From: Jeotgalicoccus marinus DSM 19772
Lineage (GTDB): Bacteria > Bacillota > Bacilli > Staphylococcales > Salinicoccaceae
Direction of reading: 5' to 3'
Assembly (NCBI RefSeq): GCF_000425825.1
Contig: NZ_AUEE01000004.1
Span: 124,001-188,000 of the forward strand
DNA length: 64,000 nt
In this document: piece by piece, positions 51,637 to 62,802 of the stretch
Position numbering within the stretch: the first letter of the stretch is position 1
Layout of the letters: every line of letters starts with the position of its first letter
Translations under genes and position numbers: made by a program
The notes under the pieces: generated by a model
What the model was told of the DNA's origin: nothing
Database searches by the model: none
What the model saw: the letters and a program-made list of their open reading frames with translations, nothing else

Positions 51637-52377
51637 TTAACCACGCCCAAGTGGGTTTTGCTGCCTGTATACCTCATACATTAAAAGTGCAGCTGAAACC
51701 GAAGCATTTAAACTCGTTATTTCTCCTGCCATCGGTATACGAACGACAAAATCACATTTCTCTAGCGTCTTCTTACTGATACCTTCACCTTCGCTACCGA
51801 TTACTACTGCAGTGTTCCCCTTAGCATTAATCTCACGATAATCCGTTTGTCCTGTTCCATCCGTACCAACAAGCCAGAAGTTATGCGCTTTTAAGGTATC
51901 GATTGTTTGGTTGATATTAGTCACTCTAATTACAGGTACATATTCAATCGCCCCTGTGGAGGTTTTTGCCACTGTATCTGTCAATTGTACTGAACGACGT
52001 TTAGGAATAATGACCGCATCAAAACCAGAAGCATCACAAGTTCTTATGATTGACCCTAAGTTATGCGGGTCTTCAAGCCCATCTAAAATAATAACATTTG
52101 CTGTTTTCCCCTCAACATTTTCTAAAAAGGTCTCAAGTGGCATATATTCATGCGCACTAACCATCGCCACAACACCCTGATGACGTTCTTCAGTCATGCC
52201 ATCAATCTTATTTTTCGGCACCATAGAAACAACAATCTTTCTCTCTTTAGCGAGATCTAAAATTTCTTTTAGCTGTTGCTTGTTTGCTGTGTCCTGAACG
52301 TATACCTTGTTTATATCTGCATCTGTACGCAGTAGTTCTCTAACAGCATGACGTCCTGCAATTACTGAACCAGTCAA
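51637..52377 (-). CDS. rlmB: 23S rRNA (guanosine-2'-O-) methyltransferase, TrmH family
   Basis: 246 residues. An N-terminal L30e-like domain (AGRHAVRELLR), then the SPOUT knot with ILDGLEDPHNLGSIIRT, IGSEGEGISKK and SLNASVSAALLMYE. It modifies G2251 of 23S rRNA in E. coli. The start overlaps mrnC by 4 bases. Confidence 0.94.
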   Translation of the reverse strand: MTGSVIAGRHAVRELLRTDADINKVYVQDTANKQQLKEILDLAKERKIVVSMVPKNKIDGMTEERHQGVVAMVSAHEYMPLETFLENVEGKTANVIILDGLEDPHNLGSIIRTCDASGFDAVIIPKRRSVQLTDTVAKTSTGAIEYVPVIRVTNINQTIDTLKAHNFWLVGTDGTGQTDYREINAKGNTAVVIGSEGEGISKKTLEKCDFVVRIPMAGEITSLNASVSAALLMYEVYRQQNPLGRG

Positions 52378-52775
52378 ATGTCTTCACTCCCATCTGTAAT
52401 TATAAGTTTCATAAGTTCATCTACTCTGTCAGTCTCTCCAGTCAAGGTTAAATACCCAATCAATGCCTCTATACCAGAAGCATTTCTATATTCTTGAATC
52501 GTTGCGTTCTTCGCTCTGGTTTGACTCGATTTATTACGCGCTTTTCTCGCAATGTCCCACTCATCTTCGGTGAGCACGCTAGTATTTTTCAAATAGTGTA
52601 ATGCAGTTGCTTGCGCCCTAGCGCTAACCAACTTATTGGCCGCTTTGTGTAGGGCATCCGGTTTTGAATAAGGTTCATTTTCAATTAAATGCTCACGGAC
52701 TTTAACCGCATAGACCGCGTCACCTAAAAATGCAAGGGATAGTGATGGAATTCTATTAATATCTATATTATCCAC
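52374..52775 (-). CDS. mrnC: Mini-ribonuclease III
   Basis: 133 residues, an RNase III catalytic domain without a dsRNA-binding domain. [18 protein letters not shown] near residue 13 and the later acidic Glu in [12 protein letters not shown] match. It matures 23S rRNA ends. It overlaps cysS by 8 bases and rlmB by 4. Confidence 0.94.
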   Translation of the reverse strand: MDNIDINRIPSLSLAFLGDAVYAVKVREHLIENEPYSKPDALHKAANKLVSARAQATALHYLKNTSVLTEDEWDIARKARNKSSQTRAKNATIQEYRNASGIEALIGYLTLTGETDRVDELMKLIITDGSEDI

Positions 52776-54162
52776 GTTTAAATCTCACGCCATCTTTAGT
52801 GTCTTCTAGGATAATTCCTTCATTTTTCAAGTTGTCTCTAATTTCATCAGCGCGTGCAAAATCCTTATTTTTTCTGGCACTTTCTCTTTCTTCAATCAGC
52901 GCTTCTATTTCTTCATCTAGGAGTACCTCTTTACGTCCTAAACTGACACCTAGTACTTGTGAGTATGCATCAAAGGTTTCGATAAACTTCTGTAGAACTG
53001 CCTTGCAAGTTGCTGGACGGCGTAAGTATTTGTTCAACTCACCCGTCAACTCATGCCATGCGGTAATGGCATTAGCAGTATTGAAGTCATCGTCCATATG
53101 ACTTTCAAATAATTTAATATTATCATCAATAAGCTCAAGCACTTTACCATCAGATGCTTCACCAACCGCTTTTTCAAGACGTTCAAGTGCATGATGGTAG
53201 CTATCTTGAATGCGTTCTAAACTACTTCTTGCTGCATCAACTAATTCACGGTTATAGTTAATTGGATTTCTATAATGCACACTGATCATAAAGTAGCGAA
53301 GCACATTAGGCTCAATCTCCTTAATAATGTCATGCACAAGAATGAAGTTCCCTAAAGACTTAGACATTTTCGTATTATCAATATTGATGTACCCGTTATG
53401 CATCCAATAATTCGCAAACGTTTTGTCTGTCATACATTCACTTTGAGCAATCTCATTTTCATGGTGAGGGAAAGTTAAATCTTGACCACCAGCGTGAATA
53501 TCTATCGTGTCTCCAAGATGACGACGGGCCATAACTGAACATTCAATATGCCAACCTGGACGACCTTCTCCCCAAGGTGATTCCCAACTGATTTCTCCTT
53601 CTTTCGCTTGTTTCCAAAGAACAAAATCTAGTGGATCTTTTTTCTTCTCACCCGCTTCAATCCTCGCACCGACCTTCAAGTCATCAACTGATTGTTGAGA
53701 CAATTTCCCGTAGTTATCAAATGAACGTGTTTTAAAATAAACATCACCATCTGATTCATAAGCATGCCCTTTATCGATCAATATTTTAATAAATTCGATA
53801 ATATCAGGCATGTGATCGAGCACGCGTGGATGGACTGTTGCTTTCTTAACATTTAAAGCACCTGTATCTTCAAAGAAAGCTTCGATAAAACGTTCTGCAA
53901 TCTCTGGCACTGTCTCACCAAGCTCCTTAGATGCCTTTATTAATTTATCATCTACATCCGTAAAGTTAGAGACGTATTTCACATCATAACCTTTGTATTC
54001 CAAGTATCGACGTACTGTATCAAAAGCAATTGCTGGTCTTGCATTTCCAATATGAATATAGTTATACACTGTCGGACCACAAACATACATGCTGACTTTA
54101 CCTTCTTGTAATGGTACAAATTCTTCCTTTTTTCTAGTAATTGAATTATATATGCGAACCAT
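52768..54162 (-). CDS. cysS: Cysteinyl-tRNA synthetase
   Basis: 464 residues. Zinc Cys28 in [16 protein letters not shown] with the HIGN form of the class I motif, further zinc ligands in [11 protein letters not shown] and [12 protein letters not shown], and KMSKSLGN. The gene overlaps the end of cysE by 17 bases. Expression is set by the Cys T-box in front of cysE. Confidence 0.98.
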   Translation of the reverse strand: MVRIYNSITRKKEEFVPLQEGKVSMYVCGPTVYNYIHIGNARPAIAFDTVRRYLEYKGYDVKYVSNFTDVDDKLIKASKELGETVPEIAERFIEAFFEDTGALNVKKATVHPRVLDHMPDIIEFIKILIDKGHAYESDGDVYFKTRSFDNYGKLSQQSVDDLKVGARIEAGEKKKDPLDFVLWKQAKEGEISWESPWGEGRPGWHIECSVMARRHLGDTIDIHAGGQDLTFPHHENEIAQSECMTDKTFANYWMHNGYINIDNTKMSKSLGNFILVHDIIKEIEPNVLRYFMISVHYRNPINYNRELVDAARSSLERIQDSYHHALERLEKAVGEASDGKVLELIDDNIKLFESHMDDDFNTANAITAWHELTGELNKYLRRPATCKAVLQKFIETFDAYSQVLGVSLGRKEVLLDEEIEALIEERESARKNKDFARADEIRDNLKNEGIILEDTKDGVRFKRG

Positions 54163-54802
54163 CTTTTACCTCACTCCCTACTTCTCTTCTGAAGTTATTA
54201 ATATCTTTTTCAAGTTCCAATAATTTTTCAAACAGCGGATCTGGTATATCTCTATGATCGAAATTATTATGCTTTCTTATGCGCTGGCCATGCTGCTTAA
54301 CGACGTGACCAGGAATTCCGACCACTGTGGAATGAGCTGGTACATTCTTTAATACAACAGAATTCGCTCCAACATTTGAGGACGCTCCGATGCGGATGTT
54401 TCCAAGTACTTTAGCCCCTGCAGCAATTAACACGTTATCATCAATATCAGGGTGTCTTTTATGGTCTTCTTTACCCGTTCCACCGAGTGTTACCCCTTGG
54501 TAGATTGTCACGTTATTACCAATGTTACATGTCTCACCAATCACTACACCCATACCATGGTCAATAAATAGACGCTTGCCGATATTCGCTCCTGGGTGAA
54601 TTTCTATTCCTGTCATAAACCGTGTGACTTGCGAAATTACCCGGGCAATAATTTTAAAATTTTTCTTATAGAACCAATGCGCAACTAAATGCGCCCATAC
54701 TGCGTGAATTCCAGAGTAAGTAAAGAATACTTCTAGCCGATTCTTTGCTGCTGGATCGAGCTCTAACACCATATTCAAGTCGTCTTTCATTCTTTGAAAC
54801 AT
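54146..54802 (-). CDS. cysE: Serine O-acetyltransferase
   Basis: 218 residues. An N-terminal helical domain, then left-handed beta-helix hexapeptides ([20 protein letters not shown]), [14 protein letters not shown] and the GIPGHVVK end. It makes O-acetylserine, the carbon skeleton of cysteine. It is the first gene after the T-box, with GAAGGAGGG before the ATG. Confidence 0.96.
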   Translation of the reverse strand: MFQRMKDDLNMVLELDPAAKNRLEVFFTYSGIHAVWAHLVAHWFYKKNFKIIARVISQVTRFMTGIEIHPGANIGKRLFIDHGMGVVIGETCNIGNNVTIYQGVTLGGTGKEDHKRHPDIDDNVLIAAGAKVLGNIRIGASSNVGANSVVLKNVPAHSTVVGIPGHVVKQHGQRIRKHNNFDHRDIPDPLFEKLLELEKDINNFRREVGSEVKDGSHI

Positions 54803-54828
54803 CTGTACCCTCCTTCACATAAGTAATA

Positions 54829-55008
54829 TAAAAGCGCCTCTGTCCATATTGGGACAGAGGCGCATAAGCACGGTTCCACTCTGATTTTACTCTTTAATAT
54901 AAGGTTTAAAGTACGTAAAAGCGCAATTCTATAAGGTTTATTGTTATCCTTTTCACCAACCGGATAATCTCTACATGTCCAGAACCTTATATACTAAACT
55001 TTTAACAC
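54829..55008 (-). ncRNA. T-box leader responding to tRNA-Cys
   Basis: On the minus strand: Stem I with AGTA opposite GAA (the S-turn), then TGC at 54923-54925 as the Cys specifier; the distal TTATCC/GGATAA arm holds GGTTGGTG. The T-box core TGGAACCGTG is at 54869-54878. The terminator GCGCCTCTGTCC/GGACAGAGGCGC plus TTTT is at 54829-54863. Uncharged tRNA-Cys should allow read-through into cysE. Confidence 0.88.
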
Positions 55009-55012
55009 CCAT

Positions 55013-55041
55013 ATTATACTTCGTCACCGCACCATTTTCAA
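55013..55041 (-). promoter_or_regulatory. Promoter of the cysE T-box transcript
   Basis: TTGAAA (55036-55041) and TATAAT (55013-55018) with a 17-base spacer on the minus strand, immediately after the gltX stop. Confidence 0.75.
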
Positions 55042-55050
55042 CATTCCAGT

Positions 55051-56502
55051 TTATTTCAAGCGTTCAATTCTTTCTAATGCTGTTTCTTGACCAATCAATG
55101 AAATCGCATCTGGTAATTCTGGTCCTTTAGTTTCTCCAGTTACTGCGACACGAATTGGCATGAATAATTTCTTACCTTTTATACCTGTTTCTTTTTGGAC
55201 AGCTTTGATTTCAGCTTTAATTGCTTCAGGCGAGAAGTCTTCCATCGCTTCAAAATGGCTATACAGTGCCGTCATCAATTCATTTATATGATCTTGTTCT
55301 AGCACTTCTTTCGCATCTTCATCAAATTCAACATGGTCTTTAAAGAACTGTGCTGATAACTCAGTAATCTCAGCAGCATAGCTCATCTGTGGTTGGTATA
55401 AGGCAACAAGCCTACGCGCCCAGTCCAACTCTCTATCATCTGGGTTTTCTGAAACCTTCCCTGCTTTTTGTAGGAATGGTAGAGACATATCGAAAATTTC
55501 CTCAGCATTTTTTTGCTTCATGTACTGGTTATTAATCCACATTAACTTTTGATTATCGAAGAATGCTGAAGCTTTAGATAGACGATTTTCATCGAAATTA
55601 TTAATCAATTCTTCCTTAGTGAATAGTTCTTCTTCACCTTCTGGAGACCAACCAAGTAAAGCAATGAAATTAAACATTGCATCTGGTAGATAACCTAATT
55701 CTTCATACTGTTCGATGAATTGGATAATTGATGCATCACGTTTAGATAATTTTTTCTTCTCTTCATTTACGATCAACGCCGTATGCCCGAACTTCGGTAA
55801 TGGTAGGTCGAGAAGGTCATAAACCATCATTTGTTTTGGTGTATTTGAGATATGATCATCCCCACGTAAAACATGGGTGATTTTCATTTCATAATCATCA
55901 ATGACAACCGCAAAGTTGTACGTTGGTACACCATCTTTTTTAACAATGACCCAGTCACCAAAACCATTAGAATCGAACGACACTTCACCTTTAACCATAT
56001 CGTTGAAGGTATATGTTTTATCTCTCGGTACACGAATACGAATTGAAGGTTCACGACCTTCAGCCTTAAATGCTTCTTCCTGTTCAGCTGTAAGGTGCGC
56101 ATGCTTTCCACCATACATCGGTGTCTGTCCATTTCTTAGTTGTTCTTCTCTTTCCGCTTCCAGCTCTTCAGAAGTCATGTAGCAACGATATGCAAGATCA
56201 TTATCTAACAATTTCTGAATGTAAGGTGCGTAGATATCACCACGTTCAGATTGGCGGTAAGGTCCATAGTCTCCACCAACGTCGACACTTTCATCCCAGT
56301 CGATGCCCAACCATTTTAAATAGTTGAGCTGTGATGATTCACCTTCATCAACGTGACGTTGCTTATCAGTATCTTCAATACGAATTATAAAATCACCATC
56401 ATAGTGGCGTGCAAATAAATAATTAAATAATGCTGCGCGCGCGTTACCGATGTGTAGGAATCCTGTAGGACTCGGTGCATATCTAACTCTAACTTTACTC
56501 AT
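55051..56502 (-). CDS. gltX: Glutamyl-tRNA synthetase
   Basis: 483 residues. Class I motif HIGN in [19 protein letters not shown] near residue 17, and the KMSKS equivalent [10 protein letters not shown] near 252. In a lineage like this it also misacylates tRNA-Gln, for later correction by GatCAB. It shares a base with the ispF end. Confidence 0.98.
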   Translation of the reverse strand: MSKVRVRYAPSPTGFLHIGNARAALFNYLFARHYDGDFIIRIEDTDKQRHVDEGESSQLNYLKWLGIDWDESVDVGGDYGPYRQSERGDIYAPYIQKLLDNDLAYRCYMTSEELEAEREEQLRNGQTPMYGGKHAHLTAEQEEAFKAEGREPSIRIRVPRDKTYTFNDMVKGEVSFDSNGFGDWVIVKKDGVPTYNFAVVIDDYEMKITHVLRGDDHISNTPKQMMVYDLLDLPLPKFGHTALIVNEEKKKLSKRDASIIQFIEQYEELGYLPDAMFNFIALLGWSPEGEEELFTKEELINNFDENRLSKASAFFDNQKLMWINNQYMKQKNAEEIFDMSLPFLQKAGKVSENPDDRELDWARRLVALYQPQMSYAAEITELSAQFFKDHVEFDEDAKEVLEQDHINELMTALYSHFEAMEDFSPEAIKAEIKAVQKETGIKGKKLFMPIRVAVTGETKGPELPDAISLIGQETALERIERLK

Positions 56503-56987
56503 TATTTTGCCTCCTGTTTGTTAAGTAAGACTACCGCTTCACTTGCGATGCCTTCTTCTCTACCTGTAAATCCAAGTTTTTCAGATGTTGTTGCCTTGAT
56601 ATTAACATTCTCTATCTTTGTCAATAAAAGATCGGCTACATTCTGCCGCATTGTATCAATGTACTCTCTCAGCTTTGGTTTTTCTGCAATGACAACAACA
56701 TCAATATTTCCAATTTCGTATCCTTTTTCAGTCATCATTTCGACGACTGCCGACAATAATTTCTTTGAGTCCGCATCCTTATATTGTGCATCCGTATCAG
56801 GGAAAAACTTACCGATATCTCCAAGGGCTAAAGCGCCGAGGATGGCATCAGTAACAGTGTGCAAGACGACGTCTGCATCCGAATGACCCTTCAAACCACG
56901 GTCATGTGGTATTTCCATACCACCTAAAATTAGTGGACGATTTTCATCAAAGGCATGAACATCGTATCCATGACCTATTCTCATCAT
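56502..56987 (-). CDS. ispF: 2-C-methyl-D-erythritol 2,4-cyclodiphosphate synthase
   Basis: 161 residues from ATG 56987, overlapping the ispD stop (TAATATG) with AAAGG nearby. Metal ligands in HGYDVHAF and [10 protein letters not shown], and the CDP-binding end with [14 protein letters not shown]. It is a step of the MEP isoprenoid pathway. Note that Staphylococcus itself uses mevalonate, so an MEP pathway separates this organism from it. Confidence 0.95.
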   Translation of the reverse strand: MMRIGHGYDVHAFDENRPLILGGMEIPHDRGLKGHSDADVVLHTVTDAILGALALGDIGKFFPDTDAQYKDADSKKLLSAVVEMMTEKGYEIGNIDVVVIAEKPKLREYIDTMRQNVADLLLTKIENVNIKATTSEKLGFTGREEGIASEAVVLLNKQEAK

Positions 56988-56988
56988 A

Positions 56989-57663
56989 TTAACCTTTCCC
57001 TTCAAGTATCAACTTGGCAAGCTGAATATCTTCAGCTGTCGTTATCTTAATATTATCATAGGATGATTCTGTTATATAGACAGACTCCCCGATTGCCTCT
57101 ACCATCATAGAGTCATCAGTGACGTCAAGATGATGCTTTTTTGCATGTTCATAAGCTCTTTTTAAAATGCTTGCTTTAAATGCTTGGGGTGTATGTACAG
57201 AAATTATTTCCTGTCTCGGTAACGTTTCAACGACTTTATCATTTACAATTCGCTTTAAAGTATCTTTAACTTTTACCCCGCAAATGACTGCACCAGTTTC
57301 TTGAACCTTTTCTTTCAATCGTAGGATAATATCCTGACTAACAAATGGCCTCGCCCCGTCGTGGACAAAAATATATTCAGCAGAGTCTACATTAATTAAT
57401 GCATTATAAATGCTGTCCTGACGTTCTTTACCACCAGTATGGATCCCTTTTACCTTAGCGACACTATGAAACAAGTCAGATACAACATCTCGTTCTTCCG
57501 CTCGGACAGATAAATGTATTGCTTCACAGTCCGGGTCTTCATCAAAAAATCTAACCGTGCGTGAAATAATAGATTCCCCGCCTATGTCTAATAAGACTTT
57601 GTTGTAGCCGAGGCCCATTCTAGAACCAAGTCCTGCTGCCGGAATAATTACTGTATACCTCAT
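56989..57663 (-). CDS. ispD: 2-C-methyl-D-erythritol 4-phosphate cytidylyltransferase
   Basis: 224 residues. [10 protein letters not shown] near residue 9 is the CTP-binding loop, with [16 protein letters not shown] and [10 protein letters not shown] further on. A TarI-type ribitol-phosphate cytidylyltransferase is the main alternative, but the paired ispF makes the MEP role very likely. Start overlaps yacL by 4 bases. Confidence 0.93.
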   Translation of the reverse strand: MRYTVIIPAAGLGSRMGLGYNKVLLDIGGESIISRTVRFFDEDPDCEAIHLSVRAEERDVVSDLFHSVAKVKGIHTGGKERQDSIYNALINVDSAEYIFVHDGARPFVSQDIILRLKEKVQETGAVICGVKVKDTLKRIVNDKVVETLPRQEIISVHTPQAFKASILKRAYEHAKKHHLDVTDDSMMVEAIGESVYITESSYDNIKITTAEDIQLAKLILEGKG

Positions 57664-58712
57664 TTGTTTTTCTCTCTTTTCGCAAAGACGATACGTCCAG
57701 AATTTGTCTGCAGTACACTAGTTACAATGATTTTAACTGTTTGGTTAATCAATTGCTCTCCACGTTCGACAACCACCATCGTTCCATCTTCAAGGTAACC
57801 GACACCCTGGTTCTCTTCTTTACCAGTTTTGGAAATAAAGAGTTCAAAAACATCACCCTGTGCAACTACAGTTTTTATTGCATTAGATAATTCGTTCACG
57901 TTTAAGACTGGAATATCGTGGAGCTGACAGATTTTATTTAAATTATAATCCGTCGTTAAAATTGCACCGCCTTCTTTTTTGGCGATATCAATCAACTGTT
58001 GATCTACATCAAGTCTCTCATAAGTTACGGGTTCAATTTTTACGTTTTCATTATTGGTCTGTAACTTATTCAACATGTCTAAACCACGTTGCCCCTTTTC
58101 TCTTTTCACAGGGTCAGTCGCATCCGCAATAAGTTGCAGTTCATCCAAGACGAATTGTGGAATGACAATGTCTCCTTCTAAAAAGCCCGTTTCAACTACG
58201 TCGACTATGCGTCCGTCGATAATCACACTCGTATCGATAAACTTCGTCTTAGCTTCGGAAATCATTTTTTCCTTCGGGTTATTCTTTGGAAAGAAGTCCA
58301 GAACCTCACTGAACTTTCTCAAGCCGATAATGAAACCTAAGTAGCCAAAAACAACTGCCGACACAATCGGTACAATCTCTCCGACAAGTGGAATTTCTAA
58401 AGTATTAATCAATAGTGTGATTAGTACTGCAATCACTAAACCTAGTACCATTCCGAGTGTTGCAAAAACAATTTCGGTCAAACTTCTACTCAATAAATAA
58501 CCTTCGCTTTTCTTCAAAAAGTTGTAAGCATGCTTGATTGTCCAGCCAAATAATAAGAAAAATAAAAGAATACCTAATAGGCCATATACAAGCACATTGT
58601 CTACTACTCTCGGAATATCAAACGGTAGCCAAACTGCTAGTTCTGGGAATAGCCAAGCACCTAATGATAAGCCAATCACTAAATAGACTGCATAGAGTAA
58701 GTATTTAAGCAT
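57660..58712 (-). CDS. PIN/TRAM-domain membrane protein, YacL-like
   Basis: 350 residues. Four N-terminal membrane helices, a PIN-like nuclease domain (FIDTSVIIDGRIVDV and TTDYNLNKICQ with acidic residues), then a C-terminal TRAM domain (TMVVVERGEQLINQTVKI). A putative membrane-bound ribonuclease of unknown target. It follows radA in Bacillales as well. Confidence 0.9.
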   Translation of the reverse strand: MLKYLLYAVYLVIGLSLGAWLFPELAVWLPFDIPRVVDNVLVYGLLGILLFFLLFGWTIKHAYNFLKKSEGYLLSRSLTEIVFATLGMVLGLVIAVLITLLINTLEIPLVGEIVPIVSAVVFGYLGFIIGLRKFSEVLDFFPKNNPKEKMISEAKTKFIDTSVIIDGRIVDVVETGFLEGDIVIPQFVLDELQLIADATDPVKREKGQRGLDMLNKLQTNNENVKIEPVTYERLDVDQQLIDIAKKEGGAILTTDYNLNKICQLHDIPVLNVNELSNAIKTVVAQGDVFELFISKTGKEENQGVGYLEDGTMVVVERGEQLINQTVKIIVTSVLQTNSGRIVFAKREKNK

Positions 58713-58744
58713 CTTATCGCCTCCTCTCTTAAGCTTTTTTAAAA

Positions 58745-60124
58745 TTAATCATTAAATTTTGTATGTCTCAATGCTTGTTTTAAAGTCTTAACACCCAACA
58801 CTTCTAAACCATCAGGTACTTGGACCCCACTTAAATTGGACTGAGGAACAATAGCTCTTTTGAAGCCAAGTTTTGCCGCTTCTTGTAGCCTCTGTTCGAT
58901 CTTTGTCACACGTCTGATTTCCCCAGTTAAGCCAACTTCACCAATGAAACAATCATCTCCTCGTACAGCAATGTTTTGAAAACTTGATGCAATACTGATG
59001 ACTATACTTAAGTCTACTGCAGGTTCGTCTAATTTCACACCACCTGCTACTTTAATATAAGCATCATGTTGCTGCATCAGCAGACCTTCCGATTTTTCTA
59101 ACACTGCCATAAGTAGCGATAGACGGTTAGTATCGATACCGGTTGCCATGCGTCTTGGATTGTGAAAGTGGGTAGGCGTAACAAGGGATTGTACTTCTAC
59201 TAGCATCGCTCTCGTACCCTCCATAGTGGCAACAATAGCTGATCCTGGCGCATTTTTCGAACGTTCTTCCAAGAAGATTTCAGAAGGGTTTAACACCTCT
59301 TCTAAACCACTCGCTTTCATCTCAAAAATACCCATCTCATTTGTTGAACCAAACCTGTTTTTCACTGCTCTTAAGATACGATAAGTATGATGCTGATCCC
59401 CTTCAAAATAGAGTACAGTATCAACCATATGTTCAAGCAATCTAGGACCTGCAATCTGTCCATCCTTTGTGACATGTCCAACTATAAAGGTTGCAATATT
59501 ATTGCCCTTAGCGATATTCATAATAGACTGTGTACTCTCTCTCACTTGTGCCACTGAACCTGGTGCGCTTGTAACGTCTGGGTGAAAGACAGTCTGAATT
59601 GAGTCGATAATCAAATAATCTGGTTGGATCTTTTTAATTTCATCATGAATATACAAAAGGTTTGTCTCACAAAAGACTGTTAAATTGGATGGTTTTGAGG
59701 TAATGCGGTCTGCACGCATTTTAATCTGCTCTAGAGATTCCTCCCCAGATACGTATAAAACGTTATGGTTTTCAGCTAGAATTAATGCAGTCTGTAAGAG
59801 AATAGTGGACTTCCCTATACCTGGGTCACCACCAATTAAAATAAGCGATCCATTAACAATACCACCACCGAGCACTCTATCGAATTCCCCAGAACGCGTA
59901 GTTGTTCTTGGTGTGACTTTCTTTTCAATGGTACTTAATTTAGATGCTTTACTACGCTCATCTATCTTATTTTTTCCGAGCGTCCCTCGACCACTAACGG
60001 TTTCTTTATGTACAATTTTTTCTTCAAGCTGATTCCACGCACCGCAATTTGGACATTTACCCATCCATTTAGGTGTTTCATAACCACATGCCATACACTC
60101 AAAAGTAACTTTTGGTTTTGCCAT
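58745..60124 (-). CDS. radA: DNA repair protein RadA
   Basis: 459 residues from ATG 60124. N-terminal zinc finger [19 protein letters not shown], RecA-like Walker [11 protein letters not shown], the RadA-specific KNRFG, and a Lon-like C-terminal domain. It migrates recombination branches. It comes after clpC as in the Bacillus ctsR operon, but a 220-base gap with a hairpin separates them. Confidence 0.96.
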   Translation of the reverse strand: MAKPKVTFECMACGYETPKWMGKCPNCGAWNQLEEKIVHKETVSGRGTLGKNKIDERSKASKLSTIEKKVTPRTTTRSGEFDRVLGGGIVNGSLILIGGDPGIGKSTILLQTALILAENHNVLYVSGEESLEQIKMRADRITSKPSNLTVFCETNLLYIHDEIKKIQPDYLIIDSIQTVFHPDVTSAPGSVAQVRESTQSIMNIAKGNNIATFIVGHVTKDGQIAGPRLLEHMVDTVLYFEGDQHHTYRILRAVKNRFGSTNEMGIFEMKASGLEEVLNPSEIFLEERSKNAPGSAIVATMEGTRAMLVEVQSLVTPTHFHNPRRMATGIDTNRLSLLMAVLEKSEGLLMQQHDAYIKVAGGVKLDEPAVDLSIVISIASSFQNIAVRGDDCFIGEVGLTGEIRRVTKIEQRLQEAAKLGFKRAIVPQSNLSGVQVPDGLEVLGVKTLKQALRHTKFND

Positions 60125-60263
60125 TCGTGTATACACTCCCCCACTATATTTCTTTTTCTATTGTATTATTTATCTACTTGTTTTAAAAGGCTAAAACCTT
60201 ACAGTTAAAGACTTTTATAGAATTTTGTTGAGTAATTCACAAAAGTAAAATTATATTACTAGT

Positions 60264-60315
60264 TATAAAATATCCCTCTTAAGTATTCACTTTTTAAGTG
60301 TCTACATAAGAGGGA
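60264..60315 (-). terminator. Hairpin after clpC
   Basis: TCCCTCTTA pairs with TAAGAGGGA, with an inner CACTT/AAGTG arm. The minus strand continues ATATTTTAT, a weak T-run. Partial terminator before radA. Confidence 0.55.
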
Positions 60316-60357
60316 ATATATCATGAGTCAGAGATGCTTATTAAAATCTATCCAGGA

Positions 60358-62802
60358 TTACTGTTCAACAGTTTCGTTAACTTTGTCTTCTGTTGTGACT
60401 TTGAATGCATCATCAACATAATCCACTGTGACAAGTTTATTCTCGAAACTTTCACCTGATAGTAATGATTCACTTAGAGTATCTTCTATATTCTTTTGAA
60501 TACTTCTAGACAAAGGTCTCGCCCCATATTCCGGATCGTAACCTTCTTCAACAATACGCTCAGTCGCTCGATCTGTAACCTCAATGTGAATATTCTGGTC
60601 AGTTAATCTCGCTCTTAACGTATCAATCATCAAGCTAACAATTTCCTTAAGATGTTCTTTCTCAAGCTTGTGGAAGACAATAATGTCATCAATTCGGTTA
60701 ATGAATTCTGGTCTAAAGGTATTCTTCAATTCTTTCATCATTGTACTTCTAATATTTTCATAGCTTTCAGCCTCTGGACCACCAAAGCCTACGAATCTTT
60801 GATCTTGTAATTCTCTTGCACCTACATTTGATGTCATAACAATAATTGTATTGCGGAAATCCACCATGCGTCCGTTAGAGTCTGTTAAACGTCCATCATC
60901 TAACACTTGTAAGAGCAAGTTAAACACATCAGGGTGCGCTTTTTCAATTTCATCGAAGAGTATAAGAGAGTATGGTTTTCTTCTTACTCTTTCCGTTAAT
61001 TGTCCCCCATCATCATAGCCTACATAGCCTGGAGGCGAACCAACTAAACGAGATACGGAATGTTTCTCCATATATTCACTCATGTCTACTCGAATCATCG
61101 CATCTTCTTCACCAAACATTGTTTCACTTAAGGCTCTAGCGAGTTCAGTTTTACCGACACCTGTCGGTCCTAAGAAGATGAAACTACCGATTGGACGCTT
61201 AGGATCTTTCAGTCCAGCACGCGCACGTCTTACTGCCTTAGATATCGATTTTACTGCAGAATCCTGTCCGATCACACGCTCGTGTAGAATGGATTCAAGA
61301 TTCATCAGTCTATCCGACTCGTCTTCAGCAATCTTAGATAATGGAATACCTGTAATACCAGCGACTACAAGCTCAATATCACTTGCTGTAACTGATTGTG
61401 AAGATTGACCCTGTTGTTTCTTCCAGTTTTCTTCACATTCTTTAACTTCATTTTCAATTTTTGTTTGTTGATCTCTAAAGTTTGCTGCTGCTTCAAATTC
61501 TTGGCTTTGAACCGCCGCATCTTTTTCCTTTTTCACTGCTTCTAAACGCGTCTCTAAGTCTTTAAGATCTGGAGGTGTAGAATAACTTCTTAGTCTAACC
61601 TTAGATGAAGCTTCATCAATTAAATCAATTGCCTTATCAGGTAAGAAACGGTCCTGAATATAGCGGCTGCTCATACGAACTGCCGCTTCCAGTGCTTCAT
61701 CTGTAATATTAATGCGGTGGTGCGCCTCGTAACGATCACGTAGGCCTTTTAGGATCAACACGGCATCTTCTGCCTTAGGCTCATCGACCATTACCGGCTG
61801 GAAACGACGTTCTAATGCCGCATCTTTTTCAATGTGTTTACGGAATTCATCTAAAGTTGTCGCACCGATACACTGCAGTTCGCCACGTGCAAGAGCTGGT
61901 TTAAGAATGTTAGATGCATCGATCGCACCTTCAGCTCCCCCCGCACCGATTAGTGTGTGTAACTCATCAATAAATAGTACAACGTTACCAGCCTTATGGA
62001 TTTCATCCATTACTTTCTTCATTCTCTCTTCAAATTCACCACGGTACTTCGTACCTGCAACAACAGTCCCCATATCTAGAGACATCACGCGTTTATCTTT
62101 TAAGTTTTCAGGCACTTCACTGTTAATCACTGCTTGGGCTAGGCCTTCAGCCACAGCTGTTTTACCAACACCAGGTTCACCAATTAACACGGGATTGTTC
62201 TTCGTTCTACGGCTTAGCACTTCTATAACACGTGTAATCTCACTAGAACGACCAATCACTGGATCTAACTGACTCTCTCTGGCCATTTGAGTTAAGTCAC
62301 GTGCCAAAGAGTCTAATGTCGGCGTATTTGTATCTTTTTGGACACTTGAATGTGACTGGAAAGCTTCTGGATTACCAAGCATTTTAATCACTGCTGCACG
62401 TGCTTTAGTAATATTTAAGTCAAGATTAGCCAATACTCTCGCTGCCACGCCCTCACTCTCACGAATCAGGCCTAATAGTAAGTGTTCTGTACCTACAAAA
62501 TTGTGATGTAGTTTACGAGCTTCATCCATAGATAACTCAATTACTTTTTTAGCACGCGGTGTATAGTGAATCGATGATGCTTTTTCTGTACCCGTTGTTA
62601 TTAAATTGTGCACTTCTTCATTAACTCGTTGTTCATCGATATTAAACGATGCTAGAACTTTTGCAGCGATGCCTTCTTTTTCTTTTACCAAACCTAATAG
62701 TAAATGTTCTGTACCGATATTAGAGTTTTTAAGTGTGATCGCTTCTTCTTGGGCAAATGCGAGTACTTTTTGTGCTCGCTCTGTCAGTTTTCCAAATAGC
62801 AT
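60358..62802 (-). CDS. clpC: AAA+ protease ATPase ClpC
   Basis: 814 residues. Two Clp-N repeats (residues ~1-145), D1 Walker [14 protein letters not shown], a UVR/M-domain coil near 420-460 that binds MecA or McsA, and D2 Walker [13 protein letters not shown]. With ClpP it degrades proteins; McsB marks substrates by Arg phosphorylation. Directly follows mcsB. The CtsR operator should lie beyond the window. Confidence 0.98.
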   Translation of the reverse strand: MLFGKLTERAQKVLAFAQEEAITLKNSNIGTEHLLLGLVKEKEGIAAKVLASFNIDEQRVNEEVHNLITTGTEKASSIHYTPRAKKVIELSMDEARKLHHNFVGTEHLLLGLIRESEGVAARVLANLDLNITKARAAVIKMLGNPEAFQSHSSVQKDTNTPTLDSLARDLTQMARESQLDPVIGRSSEITRVIEVLSRRTKNNPVLIGEPGVGKTAVAEGLAQAVINSEVPENLKDKRVMSLDMGTVVAGTKYRGEFEERMKKVMDEIHKAGNVVLFIDELHTLIGAGGAEGAIDASNILKPALARGELQCIGATTLDEFRKHIEKDAALERRFQPVMVDEPKAEDAVLILKGLRDRYEAHHRINITDEALEAAVRMSSRYIQDRFLPDKAIDLIDEASSKVRLRSYSTPPDLKDLETRLEAVKKEKDAAVQSQEFEAAANFRDQQTKIENEVKECEENWKKQQGQSSQSVTASDIELVVAGITGIPLSKIAEDESDRLMNLESILHERVIGQDSAVKSISKAVRRARAGLKDPKRPIGSFIFLGPTGVGKTELARALSETMFGEEDAMIRVDMSEYMEKHSVSRLVGSPPGYVGYDDGGQLTERVRRKPYSLILFDEIEKAHPDVFNLLLQVLDDGRLTDSNGRMVDFRNTIIVMTSNVGARELQDQRFVGFGGPEAESYENIRSTMMKELKNTFRPEFINRIDDIIVFHKLEKEHLKEIVSLMIDTLRARLTDQNIHIEVTDRATERIVEEGYDPEYGARPLSRSIQKNIEDTLSESLLSGESFENKLVTVDYVDDAFKVTTEDKVNETVEQ

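Noticed and set aside
61832-62272. A 146-codon plus-strand frame inside clpC
   Set aside because: Antisense shadow of the highly conserved ClpC D1 domain, with no recognisable domain.
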